Origin: JAICLV01 sp036380925 | GTDB lineage: Bacteria; Actinomycetota; Actinomycetes; Acidothermales; Acidothermaceae | Length of the DNA stretch: 32,296 nt | Assembly (NCBI GenBank): GCA_036380925.1 | Contig: DASVDW010000198.1 | Coordinates: 1 to 32,296, forward strand | Direction: 5' to 3' | In this document: piece after piece, positions 14,917 to 22,593 of the stretch | How positions within the stretch are numbered: position 1 is the first letter of the stretch | Layout: the number at the start of each line of letters is the position of its first letter | The notes under the pieces: model-generated | What the model saw: the letters and a program-made list of their open reading frames with translations, nothing else | Database searches by the model: none | Told to the model about the DNA's origin: nothing | Position numbers and translations under genes: made by a program

Positions 14917-16533
14917 GTGCAGAGCGTGATCGACCTGCTGGGCGACGCGGTGCTCCTCGTCGACTCGGCCGGCTTGGTGCGCGCGGTCAACCCGTCGGCG
15001 GCTCAGCTGTTGGGCGCCGCCGGCGCCGACGACCTGGTCGGGCGGCCGATGGTGGAGCTGGTCGCGGAGGGCGCCGTCTCCGCGTACAAGTCGGCTTGGG
15101 ACAACGCGTGGGAAGGCGGCCCGGCCAGCCCGACGCCGATCGCGATTCTGCGCGCCGACGGTCGGACGACGCCGGTGGAGCTCACGCTGGCCCGGTTCGA
15201 CGAGCAGCTCCACTTTGGCGAGTTCGCCGTCGCCGTGGTGTTGCGGGCAGGGTCGACCATGGCGCGCGACGCGTTGCTCGGCCAGTTGGCGACCGCGCAG
15301 CGAGCGCAGCGGTTCTTGCTGGACGCGGCCACCGTGATCATGGACGCCAGCGGATTTCGGGAGACCTTGCGCGCGCTTGCCGCCGTCGCCGTGCCGTCGT
15401 TGGGCGACATCTGTTTGATCGACGTGGTCACCGAGCGTCGCGAGCTGGTGCGGATGGCGGCCGCGCACAACGACCCGGTGCACGCGGACCTGATCGACGA
15501 GTTGCGGCGCGGATATCCGCCTGACCCGACCGGATCGCACCCCAGCGTGCGCGCCATGACGGGTCGCCATGCGGTGTGGGGTCGCGACGTCACCGACGAC
15601 GATTGGCGCCGGTTCACCCGTGACGAGCGCCACCTGGAGATCATCCGAACACTGGGCGTCAGCGGGTTCATGTGCGTGCCCTTGATCACCAGGGACGAGG
15701 TGCTCGGCTGTTTGACGGTGGTGACCGGTCCGTCGGGGCGAAGGATCAGCCCGGACGACGTGGCGCTGGCCGAACAGCTCGCCCGCCAGGTCGCGCAGGT
15801 CATCGCGAAGGAGCGGCGGTACGACGAGGTCAGGGCGACCTCTCACACCCTGCAGACCAGCCTGCTCCCTACGGAGGCGCCACGTATCGACGGGCTCGAC
15901 ATCGCGGTCCGTTACGTTCCCGGCACCCGCGACGCCGAGGTGGGCGGCGACTTCTGGGACGTGGTGGAGATCTCGGCTCGCGAGGTGGCGCTCACCATCG
16001 GCGACGTCGCCGGCCATGACGCGGTGGCCGCCGCCACGATGGCCCAGCTGCGCAGCGTCTGCCGCGCGCTGCGGCCGAGCACCCACAGCCCGGCCGACCT
16101 TGTCGACGCGCTGCAGCGCACCTGGGATCAGCTCGGCTTGGACCGGGTGGCCACCGCCACGTTCGCCAGGCTCGATCGCGGCAGCGGCCAGTTGCGAATA
16201 GCGAGCGCCGGTCATCCCGCCCCCCTGCTGGTCGTCGGCGGCTCCGCGGTGGTGGTCGACGTCGACCCGTCGCCGCCGCTGGGCGCGGCGGCGACGCCGG
16301 CATCGGACTGGGTCGGGGAGCTGCCGGTCGGCGGCACCCTCGTCTTCTTCACCGACGGCCTGGTCGAAGACCGGTACCGAGACGTCGACGACGGTCTGCG
16401 CCGGCTGATCCGCACCGCGATGAGCGCGCCGGTCACCTCGTCGTCCGAACTCGCTTCCCGGCTGCTGAGCTGCATCCCCGACGACGACCGCAGCGACGAC
16501 GTCGCGTTGCTCGTGGTGCGACGCACCTCGTGA
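14917..16533 (+). CDS. PAS-GAF-PP2C (SpoIIE-type) serine phosphatase
   Basis: A 538-residue cytoplasmic phosphatase of the RsbU/RsbP type. An N-terminal PAS domain (about 1-105: DAVLLVDSAGLVRAVNPSAA) and a GAF domain (about 135-300: IMDASGFRETLRALAAVAVP, GVSGFMCVPLITRDEVLGCL) sense input; the SpoIIE domain (about 320-536) carries the metal-binding acidic residues in AEVGGDFWDV, IGDVAGHD, FFTDGLVEDR and DDRSDDVALLVV. Such enzymes dephosphorylate STAS proteins and thereby release sigma factors. Candidate substrate: the STAS protein at 4415, which keeps the hydroxyl residues. It is convergent with the RsbW-like fusion, a likely functional partner. A 22-bp duplication overlaps its stop codon. Confidence 0.92.
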   Translation: MQSVIDLLGDAVLLVDSAGLVRAVNPSAAQLLGAAGADDLVGRPMVELVAEGAVSAYKSAWDNAWEGGPASPTPIAILRADGRTTPVELTLARFDEQLHFGEFAVAVVLRAGSTMARDALLGQLATAQRAQRFLLDAATVIMDASGFRETLRALAAVAVPSLGDICLIDVVTERRELVRMAAAHNDPVHADLIDELRRGYPPDPTGSHPSVRAMTGRHAVWGRDVTDDDWRRFTRDERHLEIIRTLGVSGFMCVPLITRDEVLGCLTVVTGPSGRRISPDDVALAEQLARQVAQVIAKERRYDEVRATSHTLQTSLLPTEAPRIDGLDIAVRYVPGTRDAEVGGDFWDVVEISAREVALTIGDVAGHDAVAAATMAQLRSVCRALRPSTHSPADLVDALQRTWDQLGLDRVATATFARLDRGSGQLRIASAGHPAPLLVVGGSAVVVDVDPSPPLGAAATPASDWVGELPVGGTLVFFTDGLVEDRYRDVDDGLRRLIRTAMSAPVTSSSELASRLLSCIPDDDRSDDVALLVVRRTS

Positions 16534-16559
16534 CGCTGTGCGACGCACCTCGTGACGCT
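16516..16559. repeat. Perfect 22-bp tandem duplication across the phosphatase stop codon
   Basis: Two identical 22-base units (16516-16537 and 16538-16559) contain GTGCGACGCACC and the TGA stop. The first encodes the last codons and the stop; the second is non-coding, leaving a second in-line copy after the stop. It lies in the gap before the convergent gene. Confidence 0.9.
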
Positions 16560-16576
16560 GGTCGGGCCGGTGCTGG

Positions 16577-17359
16577 TCAGGCCGTCGAGCTGTCCGGCTC
16601 CTCCGCCGCGACGAGTTCGGCCCACACCGTCTTGGAGCCGTCCGGTTGGGTGTCGACGCCCCAGGCGTTCGTCAACGCCGCCACGATGTGCAGGCCGCGG
16701 CCGTGCTCGCGCGTCTCGGTCAGCAGCTGGAGGTCGGGGATCTGCGAACCGCGGTCGTTCACCTCTATACGGACGATCTCGCTCTCCGGCAAACCGTCGC
16801 GGCGGACGACCCGCGAGATGCGAAGTTCGCATCCGGCGTGCGTGTGCGCGATGGCGTTCGTCACGAGCTCGCTGACCACGATGACGGCGTCGTCGATCTC
16901 GCCGTCGGCGTTCCACATGTGCAGCGTGTGCCGCACGAATCGGCGGGCGGTCTGCACGCTTGAGTAGTTGCGGGCCAGCCGGATGGTGAACTCCCCGGTG
17001 CGCTCTTGCGCGACCGTCGCCAGCAGGTTGACCAGGTAGGTCAGATCCCCGCCCTTCGTCACGTAACCCTCGACCCGCTCGCGAATCCAGTGCCGGTCGG
17101 CGGTCTCGGTTCCGGAGAACACCACGATCTTCGGCGTGGCTGCCAGCGCGTGGAGCCGGGTCAGCACCTCGCGCCCGGCCAGGTCGGGCAGGCCGAGGTC
17201 GAGGACCACGAGGTCCGGCCGCAAGTCGGTGGCCAGCTCCACCGCTTCGGCGCCCGTGCCGGCCTCGCCAACGACGTCGAATCCCCCGTGTCGACGTAGC
17301 GCGAGTCGAACCGCGCGCCGTAACTCCGCGACGTCGTCCACCAAGAGCACTCGCGTCAT
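16577..17359 (-). CDS. Receiver domain fused to an RsbW-like histidine kinase-type ATPase
   Basis: A 260-residue fusion. Residues 1-120 are a receiver: acidic pocket D8-D9, phosphoacceptor D54 in LVVLDLGLPDL, and a lysine in GYVTKGG. Residues about 130-250 are a GHKL ATPase of the RsbW/SpoIIAB class: VVSELVTNAIAHTHAG (N box with E and N), VNDRGSQIP (G1) and HGRGLHIVAALTNAWGV (G2). No DNA-binding domain and no phospho-histidine. RsbW proteins phosphorylate STAS proteins and bind sigma factors. Here this output would be controlled by phosphorylation of the receiver, probably by the kinase encoded just upstream, whose stop overlaps this ATG (ATGA at 17356-17359). No recognisable sigma factor of the SigB/SigF group is in the window, so the target is unknown. 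Confidence 0.9.
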   Translation of the reverse strand: MTRVLLVDDVAELRRAVRLALRRHGGFDVVGEAGTGAEAVELATDLRPDLVVLDLGLPDLAGREVLTRLHALAATPKIVVFSGTETADRHWIRERVEGYVTKGGDLTYLVNLLATVAQERTGEFTIRLARNYSSVQTARRFVRHTLHMWNADGEIDDAVIVVSELVTNAIAHTHAGCELRISRVVRRDGLPESEIVRIEVNDRGSQIPDLQLLTETREHGRGLHIVAALTNAWGVDTQPDGSKTVWAELVAAEEPDSSTA

Positions 17360-19401
17360 CGGGGCGTGGTCAGCCTGCTTTCCGACTCGGGCGAGCGGGC
17401 CGCCCGCACGGGCGGGAGCGTCGGAAGCGTGACGATGAAGCGCGCGCCCGGGTTGGCGCTCTCATAACGAGCGTCGCCGCCGTGGGCGCGGGCGAGTTCC
17501 CGGACGATGAACAAGCCAAGACCGGTGCCCGCCTTCGTTCCGGTGGCGAATCGCTCGAACAGCAGGGGTTGCTGCGTCGCGGCGACGCCTCGTCCGTGGT
17601 CGCGCACCTCGACGCAGACTTGGTTCGCGTCGCTTTGGGCGGCCTTCAAGATGATCGGCCCGGCGCCGTAACGGATGGCGTTCACGACAAGGTTCTCGAT
17701 CATCTGCGACAGCCGGTCGGGATCGGCGTCCGCCCAAACGCCGTGATCGGCGGCGACCACGATGTCGGCTTCCGGATGCAGCGCCTGCACCGAGATCGCC
17801 ACCTCGTCGAGCACGGTCACCAGATCGACCGGGCGGGTCTCCAATCGCATCACGCCGGCCTCCAGGCGGGCCGCGGCCAGCAGGTCGGCCAGCAGCCGCC
17901 GCAATCGCGCCGCGCTCGACCGCATCGCCTGCACCGTCTCGACGCGCTCCTCGTCGTCCATCTCGCGGAGGTGCTCGGCCAGCGAATCGGCGGAGCCGAG
18001 GATCACACTGAGCGGAGTGCGCAGCTCGTGCGCGGTGACGGCGAGGAACTGGGCCTGCTGCTCGGCTCCGCGCACGAGTTCGACGTTCGCCTTCTCCAAC
18101 TCGCGGTTGGCCACGCCGAGGGCCGCCATCGTGCGTTCGCGTTCGCTCGCGACGCGGCGCCGTTCGGTGATGTCGCGGGTCACCTTGGCGAAGCCGACAT
18201 GCTCCCCTGCCTGGTTTCGGACGGCGGTGATGAGCACGGTCGCCCAGAACTGGGTGCCGTCTTTGCGGACCCGCCAGCCCTCCTCCTCGTAGTGGCCCTC
18301 GCGAATCGCGATGCGCAGCTCGTGCTCGGGGTGGCGCGACTCCTGCTTTTCGCGGGGATAGAAGACACGGAAGTGCTGACCGAGGATCTCGTCCGACCGG
18401 TAACCGTTGATGCGCTGCGCTCCGGCGTTCCAGCTGACGACGTGACCACCCGGGTCGAGCATGAAGATGGCGTAGTCCTCGACCGCCTCGACGAGCAATC
18501 GGAAGCGCTCCTCGCTTTGCCTGAGCTCTTCCTCGGCGGCGCGCTGAGCGGTGACGTCTTGCACCTGGATGAAGTAATACAGCGGACGATGCGCCTCGTC
18601 GCGCACCGTCGAGATGCTCACCATCATGCGGCGGTCGGGTTGGTGTCGCGCGGTGTGCTCGAACTGGGTCAGCTCCGAGTCGGCGGCGCGCATGACCGCC
18701 TCGGTGACGACCTCCTCGTCTGACGCCAACGCCGCGTAGGGGCGGCCGACCACCTCGGCGGGGGAGAGCCCGAAAATCTCGGCCAGCTGGTGATTGGCGC
18801 GGACAATGCGACCGGCCAGCGTCATGGTGCCCATGCCGATCGCGGCCGCCTCGAAGACCTCGCGGAATCGCTCGATGTGCTCGTCGAGGAACCGCTCGTC
18901 CATCGGCTCCGGTCGCGACCGGTGGGCGTCGCCTGCGGCCTGCTCGGTTCGGCTCACCGCTGCGCTTGCGCCGGAACCGGGTGCGCCGGAACCGGGTGCG
19001 CCGGAGCCGCTGGAGACGCCTGCGTCGATCCTGAGCAGCCGGCTCAACTCGTCGGCGAGCGGCTTCGCGCCCGCGGACTTCTCCAAGAAAGCGGCGGCCC
19101 CGAGTTGCTTCGCCCGCTCGGCGAGGCCGTGCGAGTCGAAGCCGGTGTACATCACAACGCGGGTCTCCGGCGACGTCGCGCGGATCTGGGGCAACGCCTC
19201 GAGCCCGTCCATGATCGGCATCGAGATGTCGAGCAGCAGGACCTCCGGCCGGTGCATGCGCACCAGGTCGATCGCGTCGAGGCCGGTACCCCCCTCGCCG
19301 ACGACCATGAACTGGCCGGAGCGCCGAAGCTGCGCCTTGACGAACAGCCGCACCTCAGGCGCGTCGTCTATCACGACAAGGGTGACCGGAGCGCCAGCCA
19401 T
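17356..19401 (-). CDS. Hybrid histidine kinase REC-PAS-PAS-HisKA-HATPase
   Basis: A 681-residue soluble kinase; no membrane helix. An N-terminal receiver (1-120) has D12-D13, D58 in VLLLDISMPIMDG and a lysine near residue 107. A Gly-Ser-Ala-Pro repeat linker (around 130-145) precedes PAS1 (about 185-290) and PAS2 with a PAC motif (about 310-425), then HisKA with H458 in FLAVTAHELRTPLSV and HATPase with MIENLVVNAIRYG, DHGRGVAA and GTGLGLFIVREL. Receiver-first architecture suggests it receives phosphate or is switched by another kinase. It probably feeds the co-transcribed receiver-ATPase fusion. ATG 19401 is chosen because the receiver begins directly after it and TATCGT is six bases upstream. 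The frame remains open to 19662 but the extension looks non-coding. Confidence 0.92.
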   Translation of the reverse strand: MAGAPVTLVVIDDAPEVRLFVKAQLRRSGQFMVVGEGGTGLDAIDLVRMHRPEVLLLDISMPIMDGLEALPQIRATSPETRVVMYTGFDSHGLAERAKQLGAAAFLEKSAGAKPLADELSRLLRIDAGVSSGSGAPGSGAPGSGASAAVSRTEQAAGDAHRSRPEPMDERFLDEHIERFREVFEAAAIGMGTMTLAGRIVRANHQLAEIFGLSPAEVVGRPYAALASDEEVVTEAVMRAADSELTQFEHTARHQPDRRMMVSISTVRDEAHRPLYYFIQVQDVTAQRAAEEELRQSEERFRLLVEAVEDYAIFMLDPGGHVVSWNAGAQRINGYRSDEILGQHFRVFYPREKQESRHPEHELRIAIREGHYEEEGWRVRKDGTQFWATVLITAVRNQAGEHVGFAKVTRDITERRRVASERERTMAALGVANRELEKANVELVRGAEQQAQFLAVTAHELRTPLSVILGSADSLAEHLREMDDEERVETVQAMRSSAARLRRLLADLLAAARLEAGVMRLETRPVDLVTVLDEVAISVQALHPEADIVVAADHGVWADADPDRLSQMIENLVVNAIRYGAGPIILKAAQSDANQVCVEVRDHGRGVAATQQPLLFERFATGTKAGTGLGLFIVRELARAHGGDARYESANPGARFIVTLPTLPPVRAARSPESESRLTTPR
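18967..19011 (-). repeat. 15-bp coding tandem repeat in the hybrid kinase linker
   Basis: Two exact 15-base units (18967-18981, 18982-18996) and a degraded third (to 19011) encode the repeated SGAPG linker between the receiver and the first PAS domain. Length may vary between strains. Confidence 0.85.
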
Positions 19402-19407
19402 GGCGCG

Positions 19408-19413
19408 ACGATA
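19408..19413 (-). promoter_or_regulatory. -10-like hexamer TATCGT for the hybrid kinase
   Basis: On the minus strand TATCGT lies six bases before ATG 19401, with no ribosome binding site. It fits a leaderless start for the kinase/receiver-ATPase operon. Confidence 0.55.
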
Positions 19414-19517
19414 CCCGCTCACGGCTGTCTCCCTTGGCGCTCGCCACCCGTCGCCTGGCTGTGCCCGAAGTCGGGGACGCGCAAACGGGACGTGAGATGT
19501 GGCGGGCGGCTCGACCG

Positions 19518-19982
19518 CTAGATCGAGGAGACCGCCTCCAGCGCGCGCACACCGAGATCGGGCCGCCACTCGTCTCGATAGCCCGGCCGGTTTTGGTAGA
19601 CGAGCGCCATCTCGCGCATGACCGACTTGGCTTCCTCGGCCGAGCGCGTCGTCGTCCACCACGCCTTTGACAGGTTCTGCAACCTGGCGAGCATCCGCCG
19701 CTTGGCCTCGCAGTCGGCCAGGACGCGCTCCGGATTGAAGCGCTCGATGAAGACCTTGGCCTCCGCGCCGCGAAACCCGGTCTCCTGCCGGTCGGCGCCC
19801 CAGGAGTCGGCGCAGACCGTGCCGTTGGGGCGCACCAGCGCGTCACGCTGGGCCGGGGTGTCGATGACCTTCCACTTCCAAGACTCGCTACCGGCGGTGC
19901 GCGCCTTCATCTCGTCCTCGGCGATCTGGATGAGCAGCCACTCGATCAGGCTGTCGATCGTGTTGCGCGAGGTAATCGACAT
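19518..19982 (-). CDS. DUF6221 family protein
   Basis: A 154-residue protein of unknown function. I recognise the actinobacterial DUF6221 pattern: N-terminal LIEWLLIQIAEDEMKARTA, central FIERFNPERVLADCEAKRRML and the C-terminal YQNRPGYRDEWRPD. These proteins are common in actinobacterial accessory and phage-derived regions, but no role is established that I know of. The family is rich in charged and aromatic residues; one cysteine pair is present (VCAD, DCEA). ATG 19982 follows GGAAGGA by 11 bases, a little long. The base composition is somewhat lower in GC than its neighbours and it stands alone, so it may have been acquired. The 228-bp region upstream contains no gene I can support. Confidence 0.75.
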   Translation of the reverse strand: MSITSRNTIDSLIEWLLIQIAEDEMKARTAGSESWKWKVIDTPAQRDALVRPNGTVCADSWGADRQETGFRGAEAKVFIERFNPERVLADCEAKRRMLARLQNLSKAWWTTTRSAEEAKSVMREMALVYQNRPGYRDEWRPDLGVRALEAVSSI

Positions 19983-20210
19983 GGCGGTGGCGATCCTTCC
20001 AAGGGGGGCCGCGGAACGCGTTCTGTTCGGCCGTTCGCACTACTCCTGCATCATCGATTCGGCCGAGCCCGCACTTAACCGGCAGACGGTTGACACACCC
20101 GTTCGGGCTAACCAGTTCGCGGACATGCGTTGCGGCAAGTCGATCTCCCTGGACCTCGAAAGTCGTGCTTGGACACCTCTATAGCGATGGTGAAGGACGA
20201 GTTTCGGGGT
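19983..20210. other. Non-coding region upstream of the DUF6221 gene
   Basis: This 228-bp gap separates the start of the DUF6221 gene from the stop of the VOC gene. It is less GC-rich than its surroundings. A perfect TTGACA occurs at 20090-20095, but no -10 lies 16-18 bases downstream. The ribosome binding site GGAAGGA of the DUF6221 gene is near 19994-20000. I see nothing else. Confidence 0.6.
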
Positions 20211-20627
20211 CTAAGGCGCGACGAAAACGCAGAACGGGTGGCCGGCCGGATCGGCGTACACCCGCAGCGGCTCGTGCTCGTCGTCCGATCTGTCGAGCAG
20301 CAGGGTCGCGCCAAGCCGGAGCGCTCGCTCGTGCTGGACGTCGAGCGACGCCACGCTGCCGACGGTCAGGTCGAGGTGCAGCTGCTGAGGCACGCCGGTC
20401 GCCGGCCAGGTGGACGACGGGAGGTCGTCGACCAGCTGGAACGCGATGCGCGAGTCGCCGGCCGGGTCACGGATGACCAGCCAGTCGGGCGGCTCGTCGT
20501 CCGGCGGCTCGTCGCCGGCGCGGTACTCGTAGCCAAGCAGCTCGCGGTAGAACTCGGCGAGCGCGCGGGCGTCGGTCGTGTCGAGCACCACCTGGCGCAG
20601 CACGGGAAGGTCGGGTCGATCAGCCAC
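20211..20627 (-). CDS. VOC (glyoxalase/bleomycin resistance-like) family protein
   Basis: A 138-residue protein with two beta-alpha-beta-beta-beta modules: LRQVVLDTTDARALAEFYRE followed by LLGYEYR in the first, and QQLHLDLTVGSVASLDVQHE followed by RALRLGATLL in the second, ending RVYADPAGHPFCVF. This is the actinobacterial glyoxalase-like subgroup, in which metal and substrate are generally unknown. Conserved H and E residues of classical glyoxalase I cannot be assigned with certainty. GTG 20627 is chosen because GATTAT lies six bases upstream; it diverges from argG with just 17 bp between the two start codons. Nothing suggests a link in function to argG beyond the shared promoter region. Confidence 0.85.
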   Translation of the reverse strand: MADRPDLPVLRQVVLDTTDARALAEFYRELLGYEYRAGDEPPDDEPPDWLVIRDPAGDSRIAFQLVDDLPSSTWPATGVPQQLHLDLTVGSVASLDVQHERALRLGATLLLDRSDDEHEPLRVYADPAGHPFCVFVAP

Positions 20628-20632
20628 TACGA

Positions 20633-20639
20633 CATAATC
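20633..20639. promoter_or_regulatory. Shared bidirectional -10 element between argG and the VOC gene
   Basis: Within the 17-bp gap, CATAAT (20633-20638) lies six bases before argG ATG 20645, and on the other strand GATTAT (complement of 20634-20639) lies six bases before GTG 20627. Two -10 hexamers thus overlap by five bases, a symmetric element able to serve both genes as leaderless messages. Confidence 0.55.
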
Positions 20640-20644
20640 GCCCC

Positions 20645-22066
20645 ATGCCCAAGGTCTTAAGTGAGCTGCCCGTCGGCGAGCGCATCGGCATCGCCTTTTC
20701 AGGAGGGCTCGACACTTCGGTGGCCGTGGCCTGGATGCGCGAGCGCGGCGGCGTCCCGTACGCGTACACGGCCGACCTTGGCCAATACGACGAGCCCGAC
20801 CTCGCCTCGGTGCCCGATCGCGCGCTGTCCTACGGCGCGGAGGTGGCCCGGCTGATCGACTGCCGCGAGGCCCTGGTCGAGGAGGGCTTCGCCGCGTTGG
20901 CCTGCGGCGCGTTCCACATCCGGTCGGCCGGGCAGGTCTACTTCAACACCACGCCGCTCGGGCGCGCGGTCGCCGGCACGCTGTTGGTGCGGGCGATGCG
21001 GTCCGACGACGTGTCGGTGTGGGGCGACGGCTCCACGTTCAAGGGCAACGACATCGAGCGCTTCTACCGGTACGGCTTGCTCGCCAACCCCAACCTGCGC
21101 ATCTACAAGCCGTGGCTCGACCGCGCGTTCGTCACCGAGCTCGGCGGCCGGCAGGAGATGTCCGAGTGGCTCGCCGAGCGCGGGTTGCCCTACCGCGACT
21201 CCGCCGAGAAGGCGTACTCGACCGACGCCAACATCTGGGGCGCCACCCACGAGGCCAAGCGCCTCGAGCACCTCGACGCGTCGATCGAGATCGTCGTCCC
21301 CATCATGGGCGCCCCGTTTTGGGACCCCGACGTCGAGATCGCGCCGGAAGAGGTCACCGTCGAGTTCGCGTACGGACGCCCGGTGGCGATCAACGGCAAG
21401 TCGTACGACACCGCCGTCGAGCTGGTGCGCGAGGCCAACGCGATCGGCGGCCGGCACGGGCTTGGCATGTCCGACCAGATCGAGAACCGCATCATCGAGG
21501 CGAAGAGCCGCGGCATTTACGAGGCGCCCGGCATGGCGCTGCTGCACGTCGCCTACGAGCGGTTGCTCAACGCGATCCACAACGAAGACACCTTGACCAC
21601 GTACCACGTCGAGGGCCGGCGGCTCGGCCGGCTGCTGTACGAGGGTCGCTGGTTCGACCCGCAGGCGTTGATGCTGCGCGAGAGCCTGCAGCGCTGGGTG
21701 GGTCACCCGGTGACCGGCAGCGTCACCCTGCGGCTGCGCCGAGGGCAGGACTACTCGGTGCTCGACACCCAAGGCCCGAACTTCAGCTACCACCCCGAGC
21801 GGCTCTCGATGGAGCGCAGCCTCGACCCCGCGTTCAGCCCGGCCGACCGGATCGGCCAGCTGACCATGCGCAACCTCGACATCTCCGACTCGCGCAACAA
21901 GCTCGAGCAGTACGCCGCCTACGGCCACCTCGACAGCTGGCGCGGGCTGGTCGGCGAGCTGCCGCCGGGTGGCGCCGCCGCGATCGCCACGGTCGGCGCC
22001 GCCGAGCCGGAGAAGGCCGCGGACGACGCGCTCGACCGCGCGGCCATGGAGTCCGGCGTCGACTGA
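20645..22066 (+). CDS. argG: Argininosuccinate synthase, long (E. coli-type) form
   Basis: Joins citrulline and aspartate using ATP, the penultimate step of arginine synthesis. The 473-residue protein starts LPVGERIGIAFSGGLDTSVA with the pyrophosphatase loop SGGLDTS at 19-25, then PYAYTADLGQ, YFNTTPLGRAV, WGDGSTFKGNDIERFYRYGL, EKAYSTDANIWGATHEAK and GRHGLGMSDQIENRIIEAKS. It follows E. coli ArgG (447 residues) closely, including these stretches, rather than the roughly 400-residue form usual in actinobacteria and Bacillus. A 30-residue acidic tail (GELPPGGAAAIATVGAAEPE onward) extends the family C-terminus. No other arg gene is nearby. The stop is 15 bp from the convergent GNAT stop. Confidence 0.95.
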   Translation: MPKVLSELPVGERIGIAFSGGLDTSVAVAWMRERGGVPYAYTADLGQYDEPDLASVPDRALSYGAEVARLIDCREALVEEGFAALACGAFHIRSAGQVYFNTTPLGRAVAGTLLVRAMRSDDVSVWGDGSTFKGNDIERFYRYGLLANPNLRIYKPWLDRAFVTELGGRQEMSEWLAERGLPYRDSAEKAYSTDANIWGATHEAKRLEHLDASIEIVVPIMGAPFWDPDVEIAPEEVTVEFAYGRPVAINGKSYDTAVELVREANAIGGRHGLGMSDQIENRIIEAKSRGIYEAPGMALLHVAYERLLNAIHNEDTLTTYHVEGRRLGRLLYEGRWFDPQALMLRESLQRWVGHPVTGSVTLRLRRGQDYSVLDTQGPNFSYHPERLSMERSLDPAFSPADRIGQLTMRNLDISDSRNKLEQYAAYGHLDSWRGLVGELPPGGAAAIATVGAAEPEKAADDALDRAAMESGVD

Positions 22067-22081
22067 CCCGTGCGAAGATCG

Positions 22082-22585
22082 TCACACCCCGGCGACGTTG
22101 CTGCGGCGCTCAAGCAGGACGACGTCGCGCCAGCGACCCTGATGTTGTCCGACCCGCTCGCGCACGCCGATCTCCCGGAAGCCTGCGATGTTATGAAGGG
22201 CGAGACTGGCCGAATTCTCGGGGAAGACGCCAGCCTGGATGGTCCAGATGCCAGCCGCCTCGGTGGAGCTGATGAGCGCGGCGAGCAGACGTCGTCCGAC
22301 GCCTTGGCCTTTCGCCGCAGGCGCGACGTACACGCTGTGCTCGACGACACCCGCGTACACACACCGGCTGCTCACCGGCGAGACGGCGACCCAGCCGAGC
22401 ACCTGATCCTCCGAGACGGCGACAAACCGGTGGTCGGGCAAGTGCGCGGCGCACCACGCCGGCCAGGGCGGCGCGGTGGTTTCGAAGCTGGCGTTGCCGG
22501 TGTCGAGCCCGGCCTGGTAAATCGCGAGCACCGCGTCGGCGTGCGACTCGGTCATCGGTTCGATGTGCGCGGTCTGGATACGCAT
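22082..22585 (-). CDS. GNAT acetyltransferase, phosphinothricin acetyltransferase-like
   Basis: A 167-residue N-acetyltransferase. The acetyl-CoA loop is VAPAAKGQGVGRRLL (about residues 94-108), the N-terminus has ADAVLAIYQAGLDTGNASFE, and the end has GVFPENSASLALHNIAGFRE and GRWRDVVLLERR. This pattern is that of the phosphinothricin/methionine sulfone acetyltransferase (Pat/MnaT) subgroup, which acetylates small amino acid-like compounds; the actual substrate is unknown and resistance should not be assumed. ATG 22585 begins at the family N-terminus; the longer open frame upstream overlaps glgM and is not supported. It starts eight bases after the glgM stop, so it is probably translated from the glgM message. 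Confidence 0.85.
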   Translation of the reverse strand: MRIQTAHIEPMTESHADAVLAIYQAGLDTGNASFETTAPPWPAWCAAHLPDHRFVAVSEDQVLGWVAVSPVSSRCVYAGVVEHSVYVAPAAKGQGVGRRLLAALISSTEAAGIWTIQAGVFPENSASLALHNIAGFREIGVRERVGQHQGRWRDVVLLERRSNVAGV

Positions 22586-22593
22586 GGGGCGTT

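Noticed and set aside
13185..15524. 779-codon open frame on the plus strand
   Set aside because: It runs through the antisense of the PilB-like gene and out of frame through the glycosyltransferase and phosphatase; composition is arginine-rich with no domain.
19402..19662. N-terminal extension of the hybrid kinase
   Set aside because: The receiver strand starts right after ATG 19401 and the upstream residues are low-complexity, non-conserved in appearance, and overlap the DUF6221 gene.
20090..20095. Perfect TTGACA as a promoter
   Set aside because: No -10 hexamer at 16-18 bases and no gene on that strand before the end of the convergent VOC gene.
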